Assembly: GCA_049366695.1 (NCBI GenBank)
Contig: JBMNCR010000012.1
Coordinates: 4,778 to 68,777 of the forward strand
Direction: 5' to 3'
Length of the DNA stretch: 64,000 nucleotides
Source: JBMNCR01 sp049366695
GTDB lineage: Bacteria > Bacillota > Clostridia > Eubacteriales > Alkalibacteraceae
Shown: positions 55,238 through 62,959 of the stretch, piece by piece
How the letters are laid out: each line of letters starts with the position of its first letter
Numbering within the stretch: the stretch's first letter is position 1
Position numbers and translations under genes: made by a program
Notes under the pieces: generated by a model
Databases searched by the model: none
What the model saw: only the letters and a program-made list of their open reading frames with translations
Told to the model about the DNA's origin: nothing

Positions 55238-55483
55238 ATGGAGCGAATTATATGTGACGATCTAGTTAAGTATCAGTGTAAAGTTTGTAATAAACAGTTT
55301 ATAGTGAGCCACTTTCAAACTTTAGATATAGAAAATCAAGAAAAAAGGAATTGCAATTTAATCTGTCCTTTCTGTAAAAGCACGAGTGAATGTATAGTAG
55401 GTCCAGTAACATCAGAAACAGATTACGATTTTCTAGCTAACTATTGGGGTTGCTTAGGAATTTATACAAAGAGAAACAAGTAG
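55238..55483 (+). CDS. Small zinc-ribbon protein
   Basis: An 81-residue protein with paired Cys motifs (CKVCNK near residue 14, CPFCKST near residue 43). Zinc-ribbon fold likely. Phage early gene directly after the Cro-like gene. Function unknown. Confidence 0.65.
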   Translation: MERIICDDLVKYQCKVCNKQFIVSHFQTLDIENQEKRNCNLICPFCKSTSECIVGPVTSETDYDFLANYWGCLGIYTKRNK

Positions 55484-55495
55484 GGGGTGAGAGCG

Positions 55496-55671
55496 GTGGA
55501 TGTGAATAAAGAAATAAACAAATTTGAGTGTATAGTTGATAGGGATAATAGATTAAGAAAGATTGCCCTCAAAACGCTTGAGACATGCAAGGGCAAAACC
55601 TTTCTTTACATGAATTAAATCTAGTTCTAGACGTGATGAAAATGATAGCATTTTGTGAAACAAAATTATGA
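55496..55671 (+). pseudogene. Small early phage gene with a frameshift
   Basis: The first frame starts GTG as MDVNKEINKFECIVDRDNRL and runs to KTLETCKGK, then ends early. Past the run AAAA in GGCAAAACC the coding signal continues in another frame as NLSLHELNLVLDVMKMIAFC to a stop at 55669-55671. One extra A (AAAAA) would join them into a 58-residue protein. So a one-base deletion in a homopolymer, real or a base-calling error, breaks it. Confidence 0.5.
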
Positions 55672-55794
55672 TTATTCCATATTTATATTTCAACTATACA
55701 GTTGATATGAAAATTATATCATGAGCTAAACTGGTCTAGTATTAATTACTAAATAATAAAAAAAATGCCAAAAAACAGGAGAAGGGGTTACTAT

Positions 55795-56139
55795 TTGAAT
55801 ATTAATTTGAAACCACAGTTAATTACTGAGATAGATTTATTTTGTTACATGGTGGAAAGAGGTAAACCAACTGCATTAATAACTATCAAGGATCAATATA
55901 TTAATGATGCAATTGATTATGTGAAATTAAATTATAAATTAGAAACATATGTATGTGATTTGGCTGATGGTTGGAAACAGCTATGGATTTATAAAAGAGA
56001 CTATTTTATTGAAATAATAAACTGCTTACCTGAAATGCCAAAAACAATTTATGATCATTGGGTATTAGGTAAGGTTTTTGGCTATTCAGATGAAGCCATT
56101 GAAGAATTTTTACATGATGTTAAAATTAAGAAATTTTAA
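55795..56139 (+). CDS. Unknown phage protein
   Basis: A 114-residue soluble protein starting at TTG 55795 after AGGAGAAGGGG; the in-frame ATG at 55765 has no ribosome binding site. Visible segments are LITEIDLFCYMVERGKP and a C-terminal helical part ending FLHDVKIKKF. No family recognised. Its 3' end overlaps the convergent zinc-ribbon gene. Confidence 0.6.
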   Translation: MNINLKPQLITEIDLFCYMVERGKPTALITIKDQYINDAIDYVKLNYKLETYVCDLADGWKQLWIYKRDYFIEIINCLPEMPKTIYDHWVLGKVFGYSDEAIEEFLHDVKIKKF

Positions 56140-56266
56140 CAAATTCAGTGCCATTACATTTTGGACATGGTGGTAAAGTATCAGAATCATCATCTAATGT
56201 TACTAAAGTACCGCATTTTGTACATTTATATGTACCTTTACCTGGTTTTTCACCTGTATTTGGCAT
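56126..56266 (-). CDS. 46-residue zinc-ribbon protein
   Basis: Encoded on the minus strand against the phage early genes: MPNTGEKPGKGTYKCTKCG, TLPPCPKCNGTEF. Two CxxC pairs make a rubredoxin/zinc-ribbon-like fold. AAAGGAGGTG lies at a good distance before the ATG. Its opposite direction and strong ribosome binding site suggest a separately expressed accessory (moron) gene. Confidence 0.7.
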   Translation of the reverse strand: MPNTGEKPGKGTYKCTKCGTLVTLDDDSDTLPPCPKCNGTEFVKIS

Positions 56267-56406
56267 GTAAAACACCTCCTTTTATGCAATATCATATCAT
56301 AATATGTATAAAAATGGAAAGCAAAGACAATTTATTCTTTAATACTTAGAGATATTTTAAAAGTACCAATAGATAAGGTGGAAAGAGAGGAGGGAAGAAG
56401 TTTGCT

Positions 56407-56499
56407 TTGAAAGATGACAACATAAGAAATATGCAAAGACGTAAAAATTATAGGGATTTTATAAGATTATTTAGCAACTACTTTAATTTTATCAAGTAA
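56407..56499 (+). CDS. Possible 30-residue ORF
   Basis: Starts TTG as MKDDNIRNMQRRKNYRDFIR and ends NYFNFIK. AGGAGG lies 13 bp upstream, a long spacing. Coding status is uncertain. Confidence 0.25.
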   Translation: MKDDNIRNMQRRKNYRDFIRLFSNYFNFIK

Positions 56500-56513
56500 A
56501 GGGGGTGGTGGGA

Positions 56514-56948
56514 ATGTTGGATAACTGCAGAAATATATATAAAACTGCAAGAGAAACTGCTGGTTTGACACAGGAGAAGGCATCAGAATTATTATTTATT
56601 AGTGTTAGATCCATAGCAGATTATGAATCTGGTAGAACAATACCTGGTGATGATGTGGTATGTAGGATGATAGAAAATTATAAGTCCAAAATACTGGCAT
56701 ATATGCATTTGAAGTATTCTTCAGATGTAGGATATAAATATTTACCTGATATCATATCAAATGATTTTTCTACGTCAGTTATTAGATTTCAAAAGGAATA
56801 TCAGGATATAAGCACAGTACATAAAGATATGATTGAAGTTGCTTGTGATGGAATGGTTGATGATAACGAGGTACATAAATGGGAGAAGGTTAAAAAGGAA
56901 ATATCTGAAATGGCGGGTGCTGCCATGGCATTAATGTTCGCAAAGTAG
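56514..56948 (+). CDS. XRE-type phage protein with long C-terminus
   Basis: A 144-residue protein with an N-terminal HTH (IYKTARETAGLTQEKASELL, then SVRSIADYESGRTIPGD) followed by a ~85-residue helical part (HKWEKVKKEISEMAGAA) seen in similar phage early regulators. Start ATG 56514 after AAAGGGGGTG; a GTG at 56505 is in frame but overlaps the ribosome binding site. Probably an early gene regulator. Confidence 0.8.
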   Translation: MLDNCRNIYKTARETAGLTQEKASELLFISVRSIADYESGRTIPGDDVVCRMIENYKSKILAYMHLKYSSDVGYKYLPDIISNDFSTSVIRFQKEYQDISTVHKDMIEVACDGMVDDNEVHKWEKVKKEISEMAGAAMALMFAK

Positions 56949-57021
56949 ATAAAGAAAGTTAATGTGAAAACTCACATTTTATAAAAGAGGTAAATATTAT
57001 GGCAGTGAGGTGATAAATATT

Positions 57022-57168
57022 ATGGAAAAAAGAAAATACACTATTATAAATGTTGTGGAACCTGTTTCTGACGAAGAAAGGCGTATGCGAATGAATAAAG
57101 CTATGAAAATTATGTTAGAAGCAGAAAGAAGAGCTCAATTAAAGAAACAACAAACGAATACTAATTAA
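57022..57168 (+). CDS. Small phage protein, 48 residues
   Basis: MEKRKYTIINVVEPVSDEER followed by a long basic helix (KIMLEAERRAQLKKQQ). Small proteins of this shape precede replication genes in many Clostridium phages. GAGGTG lies about 11 bp upstream. Confidence 0.55.
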   Translation: MEKRKYTIINVVEPVSDEERRMRMNKAMKIMLEAERRAQLKKQQTNTN

Positions 57169-57218
57169 ATTTTTACATATGAAGTTAAATTAACGTTAAT
57201 TTAAAGGAGGATAAGGTT

Positions 57219-57335
57219 ATGACTATATCACAAGTAATAGAAGTGTTTAAAAGTAAATTAGGGGAAGATGACATGGAAGATGAAGCAATAGATATAGCTA
57301 TTACAATCATGGAAAAATTTGAGCAACAGTATTAA
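57219..57335 (+). CDS. Small phage protein, 38 residues
   Basis: MTISQVIEVFKSKLGEDDME with an acidic helix to the end. AAAGGAGG lies 7 bp before the ATG, a strong sign it is translated. Function unknown. Confidence 0.55.
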   Translation: MTISQVIEVFKSKLGEDDMEDEAIDIAITIMEKFEQQY

Positions 57336-57350
57336 AGAAAGGGGTTTAAT

Positions 57351-57497
57351 ATGGAAGACCTAATGATGAATCTTAAAAGATATAAATTTACACTAAAGGA
57401 ATGTTATTGGCTGTATAGAAGTCACAATATTTGCACTATATGCTCTGATGGAAAAATTAATAATTTTGTGCAAGAAAAAAGAGCCACCTGCCAGTGA
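57351..57497 (+). CDS. Small phage protein, 48 residues
   Basis: MEDLMMNLKRYKFTLKECYW, with CTICSDGK and a Cys-containing tail. AAAGGGG precedes the ATG. It may bind a metal through the scattered Cys, but this is unproven. Confidence 0.5.
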   Translation: MEDLMMNLKRYKFTLKECYWLYRSHNICTICSDGKINNFVQEKRATCQ

Positions 57498-57642
57498 CTC
57501 AAGAGAAATATAAAACTTTGTTTAATTATAACATATAGAAAATAAGCTGCGAAATATTTTATTTATCCCTTACAAAAATATTAATCATTTGTAGGGGATA
57601 GAATACTACATAAATTTATTACTAAAGGAGGAATATTTGTAA

Positions 57643-57828
57643 TTGGACGAAAAGAAATATAAAAACTTTCTAATAAAATACATCATAAACGGAAAAAGGC
57701 ATAAAGAAATAATAATTTATGCTGTAGACAAAAAGCGTGCATATTTAAGAGCACGAATGAGATTGCAGGATTACTATAAAGCACATATTCAAATAACAGA
57801 CATAGATCCATTAGGGGTGATTAATTAA
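57643..57828 (+). CDS. Small basic phage protein
   Basis: A 61-residue basic protein starting at TTG after AAAGGAGG (long spacing). Alternating basic and aliphatic residues (KYIINGKRHKEIIIYAVDKK) suggest a compact beta/alpha domain. It lies 1 bp before the replication gene. Function unknown. Confidence 0.6.
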   Translation: MDEKKYKNFLIKYIINGKRHKEIIIYAVDKKRAYLRARMRLQDYYKAHIQITDIDPLGVIN

Positions 57829-57829
57829 G

Positions 57830-58795
57830 ATGGCAATTTATAGACATATACATACAAACTTTTGGAAAGATATAGATATGCAGGAGTTTACACCAGAAGA
57901 AAAATATTTTTATTTATATCTTATGACAAATGATTTAACCAGTGCATCGGGAATCTATCAAATAAAAATACGCAATATAGCATTTGATACAGGCTACAAT
58001 GAGGAAACAATTAAAAAGTTAATAGATAAATTCATAGAATACGACAAGATATTATACTCCTATGAAAACAGCGAAATTATGATACTAAACTGGTTTAAGC
58101 ATAATAATAGCAACTCACCGACATTTAAAAAAGCAATAATAACATCATTAGAATCTGCAAAGACAAAAGAATTTATAGACAGATATATAACCATATGCAA
58201 TGCAAAAAAAACATATTTAGATACAGTATCCATACAGTATATATACTCTATGTGTAGTAAGAGTAAGAGTAAGAGTAAAAGTAAAAGTAAAAGAAAACAT
58301 ATGTGTGATTCACAGGCTAAAAAAACTCAGGATGTTTACGGAGAGATCCCTGCTGAGAATCTTGATGAACAATCAAGGGGAGCGGATTCGGACCAATCAC
58401 AAGGGGAGAATTGCAAAGATACCGAGTATACAGAAGAGTTTGAAAAGTTTTGGAAGCCATATCCAAGAAAAAAAGAAAAGATGAAAACCTATAGAGCATG
58501 GAAAACTCGTATAAAACAAGGTCATAAAACAGAGGATATGATAAAAGCATCACACAACTATCAAACATATTGTAAAACTCAAAAACTAGAAGATAGATAT
58601 ATAAAACATGGGTCAACATTTATAGGACCAGACGAACCATATAAAGATTACATAAATTACACACCACCACCAGCCCCATTGTCAAAGGGAAAAGAATATA
58701 TTCATATTGATACGCGTAATTATGATTATGACGAACTAGAAGAAAGGCTAATAAAAAATAGTCTAGGAAGTGATGTTAATGTTCCGCCAGATTAA
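57830..58795 (+). CDS. Replisome organizer/DnaD-like phage replication protein
   Basis: A 321-residue protein with an N-terminal winged-helix of phage replication initiators (FWKDIDMQEFTPEEKYFYLY, LTSASGIYQIKIRNIAFDTG), a low-complexity run of Ser-Lys pairs (SKSKSKSKSK, about 143-155), an acidic linker, and a C-terminal domain with EEFEKFWKPYPRKKEKMKTY shared by many phage primosomal proteins. It probably loads the host helicase at the phage origin. The next gene overlaps its end. Confidence 0.82.
   Translation: MAIYRHIHTNFWKDIDMQEFTPEEKYFYLYLMTNDLTSASGIYQIKIRNIAFDTGYNEETIKKLIDKFIEYDKILYSYENSEIMILNWFKHNNSNSPTFKKAIITSLESAKTKEFIDRYITICNAKKTYLDTVSIQYIYSMCSKSKSKSKSKSKRKHMCDSQAKKTQDVYGEIPAENLDEQSRGADSDQSQGENCKDTEYTEEFEKFWKPYPRKKEKMKTYRAWKTRIKQGHKTEDMIKASHNYQTYCKTQKLEDRYIKHGSTFIGPDEPYKDYINYTPPPAPLSKGKEYIHIDTRNYDYDELEERLIKNSLGSDVNVPPD
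58256..58297 (+). repeat. Hexanucleotide repeat in the replication gene
   Basis: Seven tandem units of AGTAAG or AGTAAA code for Ser-Lys repeats. Because each unit is 6 nt, gain or loss keeps the frame but changes the linker length. Confidence 0.85.
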
Positions 58796-59003
58796 TATTA
58801 CAGACATATTATATCAAGACAAAATATGTCCAGATTATATTAGCATAAATAAGCGAAAAAAAGAATACTTCTGTCCCTACTGCAACGAGGTTAGGAAATT
58901 TAAAAGAGATAAATATCTTGGAGTAGATAGGTGTACCATTTGTGGCATCAGTGTACGTGACTATTATGTTAAAAGATGTAATAAGCTTGAGGTGATTAGA
59001 TGA
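58779..59003 (+). CDS. Zinc-ribbon phage protein
   Basis: A 74-residue protein with CPYCNEVRKF and CTICGISV, a two-CxxC zinc ribbon. It starts at ATG 58779 inside the end of the replication gene (an in-frame ATG at 58770 is the alternative) and overlaps the next small gene by 4 bp. Function unknown. Confidence 0.65.
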   Translation: MFRQINITDILYQDKICPDYISINKRKKEYFCPYCNEVRKFKRDKYLGVDRCTICGISVRDYYVKRCNKLEVIR

Positions 59004-59113
59004 GATGGTTAATAGCATACAGTGTAATAGCACCACTATATTATTATTTTTGTATATATCCATTCTTAAAAGTTGCAAAAAAAGCAGACAAGGTACATTA
59101 CCATGACAGATAG
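59000..59113 (+). CDS. 37-residue membrane peptide
   Basis: MRWLIAYSVIAPLYYYFCIY then a Lys-rich tail: one hydrophobic helix with the tail in the cytoplasm. It overlaps both neighbours by ATGA-type junctions, consistent with coupled translation. Confidence 0.5.
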   Translation: MRWLIAYSVIAPLYYYFCIYPFLKVAKKADKVHYHDR

Positions 59114-59288
59114 ATTTTATAAATTTAATTGCAAGTGCGGTTACAGCACATGGAGTGTAAAAGAAAGCGCAATCTGTCCCCAGTGTGGTAGCTTAAATAA
59201 ATGTTATAAACCAAAGTATGATCCTGACTGGTTGGATAGATTGTTCGGAAGACTACCCAAAAATGAAGGGGGAAGGGTAAATGAATAA
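59103..59288 (+). CDS. Zinc-ribbon phage protein
   Basis: A 61-residue protein, MTDRFYKFNCKCGYSTWSVK, then CPQCGSLNK: a zinc ribbon. Start ATG 59103 lies within the previous gene; 59073 (in frame) would be much longer than needed. It overlaps the next gene. Confidence 0.65.
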   Translation: MTDRFYKFNCKCGYSTWSVKESAICPQCGSLNKCYKPKYDPDWLDRLFGRLPKNEGGRVNE

Positions 59289-59517
59289 TGAGCTACAATC
59301 ATATTGTAAAAGAGCAGTCATAAGATATCTAAATGGTGACATGAAAGAATTTAACAGGCTAGTTAGTATGGCCATGAATATAAACAAGGAATGCGTATGT
59401 AGTAAATGTGGGAATATGACAGTCCCAGCAAGAATTAGAATTGGCAAAGGGAAAAGTATAAAAATTGAACTATGCACCCATTGTGGATTAGAAAAGGAAA
59501 AGGCATACGTGTCGTAA
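59281..59517 (+). CDS. Zinc-ribbon phage protein
   Basis: A 78-residue protein with an N-terminal helical part and CVCSKCGNM and CTHCGLEKE at the C-terminus. AAGGGGGAAGGG-type ribosome binding site before the ATG. Fifth small zinc-ribbon protein of the early region. Confidence 0.65.
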   Translation: MNNELQSYCKRAVIRYLNGDMKEFNRLVSMAMNINKECVCSKCGNMTVPARIRIGKGKSIKIELCTHCGLEKEKAYVS

Positions 59518-59535
59518 CTTTAAGGGGGAGTGATA

Positions 59536-59697
59536 GTGGAAAAAGTTGAAAGAAAATATAGAGCATATCATAAGAAAAATAAGTATATGTGTGAAATAGA
59601 TGAAGTGCGTAAAGATTGTAAAGAAAAAATTATTGCAGTGCATATAAAAAATGCAAGATGGGAAAATGCAAATAATTATAAAATAACTGAGGTGTAG
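59536..59697 (+). CDS. Small basic phage protein, 53 residues
   Basis: Starts GTG (MEKVERKYRAYHKKNKYMCE) after AGGGGGAG. Basic, with one Cys pair. It lies 3 bp before ssb. Function unknown. Confidence 0.5.
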   Translation: MEKVERKYRAYHKKNKYMCEIDEVRKDCKEKIIAVHIKNARWENANNYKITEV

Positions 59698-59700
59698 AAA

Positions 59701-60105
59701 ATGAATAAAATAATGTTAGTAGGAAGATTAACCAGATCTCCAGAACTTAGATACACGTCCAATGGATCACCAGTAGCAAGTTTTACATTGGCAGTAAATA
59801 GAAGGAGAAGCAAAGATAAAGAAAATCAAGCAGATTTCATACCAATAGTGGTATGGGGAACCATAGGGGAAAATTGTTCAAAGTATTTACATAAAGGCAG
59901 CCAAGCTGCTGTGTTTGGAAGAATTCAAACAAGAAATTATGAAGGTAATGATGGAGTAAAAAGGTATATTACAGAAGTAATAGCTGAAGAAGTACAGTTT
60001 TTAGATAGTAAAAAAGATAGTAATAAAAAGAAAACAGAGGATTACGGTATACCATCAGATGATTTTTATCCCATAGAAGAAGAAGATGACGATTTGCCAT
60101 TTTAA
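59701..60105 (+). CDS. ssb: Single-stranded DNA-binding protein
   Basis: A 134-residue SSB. The OB fold opens MNKIMLVGRLTRSPELRYTS, with FTLAVNRR and PIVVWGTIGENCSKYLHKGS, and the tail ends in the acidic EEEDDDLPF that binds partner proteins. It coats single-stranded DNA in phage replication. GAGGTG precedes the start. Confidence 0.96.
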   Translation: MNKIMLVGRLTRSPELRYTSNGSPVASFTLAVNRRRSKDKENQADFIPIVVWGTIGENCSKYLHKGSQAAVFGRIQTRNYEGNDGVKRYITEVIAEEVQFLDSKKDSNKKKTEDYGIPSDDFYPIEEEDDDLPF

Positions 60106-60130
60106 TGATACAAAAATACACTTCTTATGA

Positions 60131-60153
60131 TATAATAACAGAACACATGTTCG
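60131..60153 (+). promoter_or_regulatory. -10 region with LexA-like box
   Basis: TATAAT at 60131-60136 is followed 3 bp later by AGAACACATGTTCG (60140-60153), the GAAC-N4-GTTC core of Firmicute SOS boxes. The shared pattern AACAGAACAYATGTTYG also stands before the immA operon. It should repress the late-control genes that follow. Confidence 0.65.
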
Positions 60154-60171
60154 ATAAGGAGAAGTGATACT

Positions 60172-60294
60172 ATGAAATTAAATACGAATAACTGCTGTGA
60201 GAAGACGATCATTTTATTAGCGGTCACTTTAAAAGGAATAAAATATTGTCCGTGGTGTGGAAGAGAGATAATTATTAAAAGAAAAAAGGAATAG
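60172..60294 (+). CDS. Small CxxC protein, 40 residues
   Basis: MKLNTNNCCEKTIILLAVTL followed by YCPWCGREI: a zinc-ribbon-like peptide common near phage late regulators. AAGGAGAAG precedes the ATG. First gene after the SOS-type promoter. Confidence 0.6.
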   Translation: MKLNTNNCCEKTIILLAVTLKGIKYCPWCGREIIIKRKKE

Positions 60295-60319
60295 TCTCCA
60301 ACGTTAAAGGGGGAGTTGA

Positions 60320-60754
60320 ATGACAAATACAAATAATAATTATAAAAAGACAGAAAGAGCTTTGTATGATTATAAATTTTTAAAGGGATATATAGAATTA
60401 AGAAAGCAAGATTTAGCCGAGCTTCAATATCAAGGAGTCTCGGCTTCAAGACTGTCACTGGCAAAGAGCGCTAATAGACAAATTAGTGATCCAGTAGGAG
60501 ACGAATTTGAACTAATGGAGAAAGTAAAAACCAGGTGGGCAGAAGAAATCAAGATTAAAGAAAATATAATTTATAAAATAGATTATGCAGTTTCCCTGTT
60601 AGGTGAATTTGAGAAAAGAATTGTAGAGATGAAATATAAAAAAGGAATGCGCTATGATGATATCGCCATGCATCTGGGATACAGTAGGCGGCAAATCATA
60701 AGGATAAATAAAAAAAGTATCGGTAATATTAGTGTTGTTTTATATGGTAATTAA
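60320..60754 (+). CDS. ArpU/RinA-like phage late transcription regulator
   Basis: A 144-residue protein. A long N-terminal helix region is followed by a sigma-70 region 4-like HTH at the C-terminus (LLGEFEKRIVEMKYKKGMRY, then DDIAMHLGYSRRQIIRINKK). Such ArpU-like proteins switch on phage late genes. It follows an SOS-like box by one small gene. AAAGGGGGAG ribosome binding site. Confidence 0.75.
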   Translation: MTNTNNNYKKTERALYDYKFLKGYIELRKQDLAELQYQGVSASRLSLAKSANRQISDPVGDEFELMEKVKTRWAEEIKIKENIIYKIDYAVSLLGEFEKRIVEMKYKKGMRYDDIAMHLGYSRRQIIRINKKSIGNISVVLYGN

Positions 60755-60824
60755 TTGACATTTAATAAATGTTAAAATATACTAATTGTAATTATTAAAC
60801 ACAATAGTCTAGGAGGATAAATTT

Positions 60825-61025
60825 ATGTATGAATATAAAGTATTTAATTGGGGATTTGATTTAAATACTTCTGATGATCTGGAAGATGAACTAAATAGAT
60901 ACGCTAATGATGGATGGAGAGTATTTAAAATTATACCAAAAATAAATGGTGGAGGAACTCTGATTGCTTCTCATATAGGGGTTGATAAAGCGACTATTGT
61001 TCTTGAAAGAATAAAGGAAAGTTGA
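60825..61025 (+). CDS. DUF4177 family protein
   Basis: A 66-residue protein fitting DUF4177: YEYKVFNWGFDLNT, LNRYANDGWRVFKIIP and a final VLERIK strand. AGGAGG ribosome binding site. Found widely in Firmicutes and phages; role unknown. Confidence 0.75.
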   Translation: MYEYKVFNWGFDLNTSDDLEDELNRYANDGWRVFKIIPKINGGGTLIASHIGVDKATIVLERIKES

Positions 61026-61171
61026 ATTATTATAATACTCTCATAGAAGGAAATTATAAAACATGTCACTTTTATGTCACTCTATCTGTGTTAAGATATA
61101 CATAATCGAAGGAGCTGTGGGAACAGTTCTTTTTTTTATTGCCATTGCCACTGGTGAATAATAAATAGGAG

Positions 61172-61951
61172 ATGAAAATTAAATATATGAAAAGTCCAAT
61201 ATCTTGGGTAGGGGGAAAGTCTAGAATGGTAAAGAAACTGCTTCCAATGTTACCTAAGCACAGTGGTTATGTAGAAGTATTTGGAGGAGCAGGGTGGCTG
61301 CTCTTTGGAAAAGAACCTTCCAAGTGGGAAGTATTAAATGATTTTGATAGTAACTTAATGAATTTCTGGTCAGTAGTAAAAAACGCACCAGAACAATTAA
61401 TAGACAGCTTTAAATATACACTTGTTAGTAGAGAGTTATTTATGGAGTACAAAGAAATATATAAACAGAATGAATATGAGGATTGCATCCAGCGAGCTCA
61501 TGTTTTTTATTACCTGGTTAAAGCAGGCTTTGGATCAAGTATAGTAAATCCTAGCTTTGGCACAGGGAAAGGGAAAAGCAATTTAAATATTAATAATATT
61601 CATGACGATATTATCAATACATATGAAAGACTTAAGAGGGTTACCATAGAAAATAAAAGTTTTGAAGATATCATCAGGATATATGACAGCGCAGAAACAT
61701 TTTTCTTTATGGATCCTCCATATAGGAATACATGTGATTACGCAGTAGGACATTTTACAGATAATCAGTATATAAAGCTAGCTGAGTTATGCAGGAATAT
61801 GAAGAGTAGATTTATTATAACAATTAATAATGATGAATTTATAGAAAAACTCTTTTTTGATTTTACTATAATAAAGCATGATGTAAGATATTCATTATGT
61901 AAAAATTCTAGTGGGAGGAATCGATATACGGAATTAATTATAAGAAAATGA
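61172..61951 (+). CDS. dam: Dam-type N6-adenine DNA methyltransferase
   Basis: A 259-residue D12-class adenine methylase: WVGGKSRMVKKLLPMLP (motif X), VEVFGGAGWLLFG (FxGxG SAM site), the DPPY motif in FFMDPPYRNTCDY, and NNDEFIEKLF. D12 enzymes commonly act on GATC. It is a free-standing phage methylase that may block host or competing restriction. ATG 61187 is an alternative start. Confidence 0.9.
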   Translation: MKIKYMKSPISWVGGKSRMVKKLLPMLPKHSGYVEVFGGAGWLLFGKEPSKWEVLNDFDSNLMNFWSVVKNAPEQLIDSFKYTLVSRELFMEYKEIYKQNEYEDCIQRAHVFYYLVKAGFGSSIVNPSFGTGKGKSNLNINNIHDDIINTYERLKRVTIENKSFEDIIRIYDSAETFFFMDPPYRNTCDYAVGHFTDNQYIKLAELCRNMKSRFIITINNDEFIEKLFFDFTIIKHDVRYSLCKNSSGRNRYTELIIRK

Positions 61952-62011
61952 TGATATTTACAGGAATTTCTTTATTTATGTAGAATAATACATAAAAAGG
62001 AGGAATCGTGA

Positions 62012-62935
62012 ATGAATATTAATAACATTATTGGTAAATTGAATTCTGAGAATCTCAATTTAAGGTTGTATTTTACTAAAAAAAGGGGGAGTAAGTATTT
62101 TAGTTATTCACCTAGCGTTGAAGAAGAACTGCAAAATACATTAATTGGTTTGATAAAAGAGTTTATTGGTAAATATAGTGAAACAGAACAAGTTGATTTT
62201 AGTCCAATAGGATATAGAGAAGAAACAATAGAAATATGTAGATGTAATTATATAGGTCAATATGAGGATATAATAGATAGTTTTAATGAAGATAATTTAA
62301 ATAGAGAACCTATAAATGATGATGATATTAATAAATTAAATTTCTATTGCTTAGAATGTACTTATGTTGAAGGTGATGCAGTTAAAAAAATACAGTTTTT
62401 TAGAAGGGTAACAAAGTTCAAAAGATTATCTTCAAATGGATTTTTCGGCTGCATTAAAGATAATCGTTTTACTAAGATTGAACAAAATTTACTAGGATTA
62501 GATGGTGATATCGATGTAATAGTCTATAATGAAGAAGTGCTAATATTAAATCATATTTCATTAGAAAGAATATTTAGTATATCAGATCAATATACTGAAA
62601 AGGCTACAACTGTACTACATACTATTAGACAAGCAAATAGAATTAACAATTTTGATCAATTTGAGAATGATTGTTTGAATGATGGGCGAGTTACGAGAAC
62701 ATTAACAAAATTATTAGGGGAGGAAGACTTACTACAAAATTGCTTTAGAAATTTTGACAATGTAGTAAATGTAGTAAGCTTATTTGAATTAAGCATTGAT
62801 ATAGATAATTCGTCTGACGTAGGTATGATTATATATGATAATAAGAATCAATTAATGGATATTATAAGATTAGTAAGAGATTCATATTATCAGAGTTTTA
62901 TTCATGAAAGAATGGGTATTGATGATGGTATTTAG
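62012..62935 (+). CDS. kwaB: Kiwa defence protein KwaB (DUF4868)
   Basis: A 307-residue cytosolic protein that fits the DUF4868 family of the Kiwa anti-phage system: a ~100-residue variable N-terminal part, then FFRRVTKFKR, a central segment with IDVIVYNEEVLILNHISLER, and a helical C-terminus. KwaB works with membrane protein KwaA, which is encoded next. AAAGGAGG precedes the ATG. The usual order is kwaA then kwaB; here kwaB comes first. Confidence 0.78.
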   Translation: MNINNIIGKLNSENLNLRLYFTKKRGSKYFSYSPSVEEELQNTLIGLIKEFIGKYSETEQVDFSPIGYREETIEICRCNYIGQYEDIIDSFNEDNLNREPINDDDINKLNFYCLECTYVEGDAVKKIQFFRRVTKFKRLSSNGFFGCIKDNRFTKIEQNLLGLDGDIDVIVYNEEVLILNHISLERIFSISDQYTEKATTVLHTIRQANRINNFDQFENDCLNDGRVTRTLTKLLGEEDLLQNCFRNFDNVVNVVSLFELSIDIDNSSDVGMIIYDNKNQLMDIIRLVRDSYYQSFIHERMGIDDGI

Positions 62936-62959
62936 TTGATTATATAAGAAGGTGATTAA

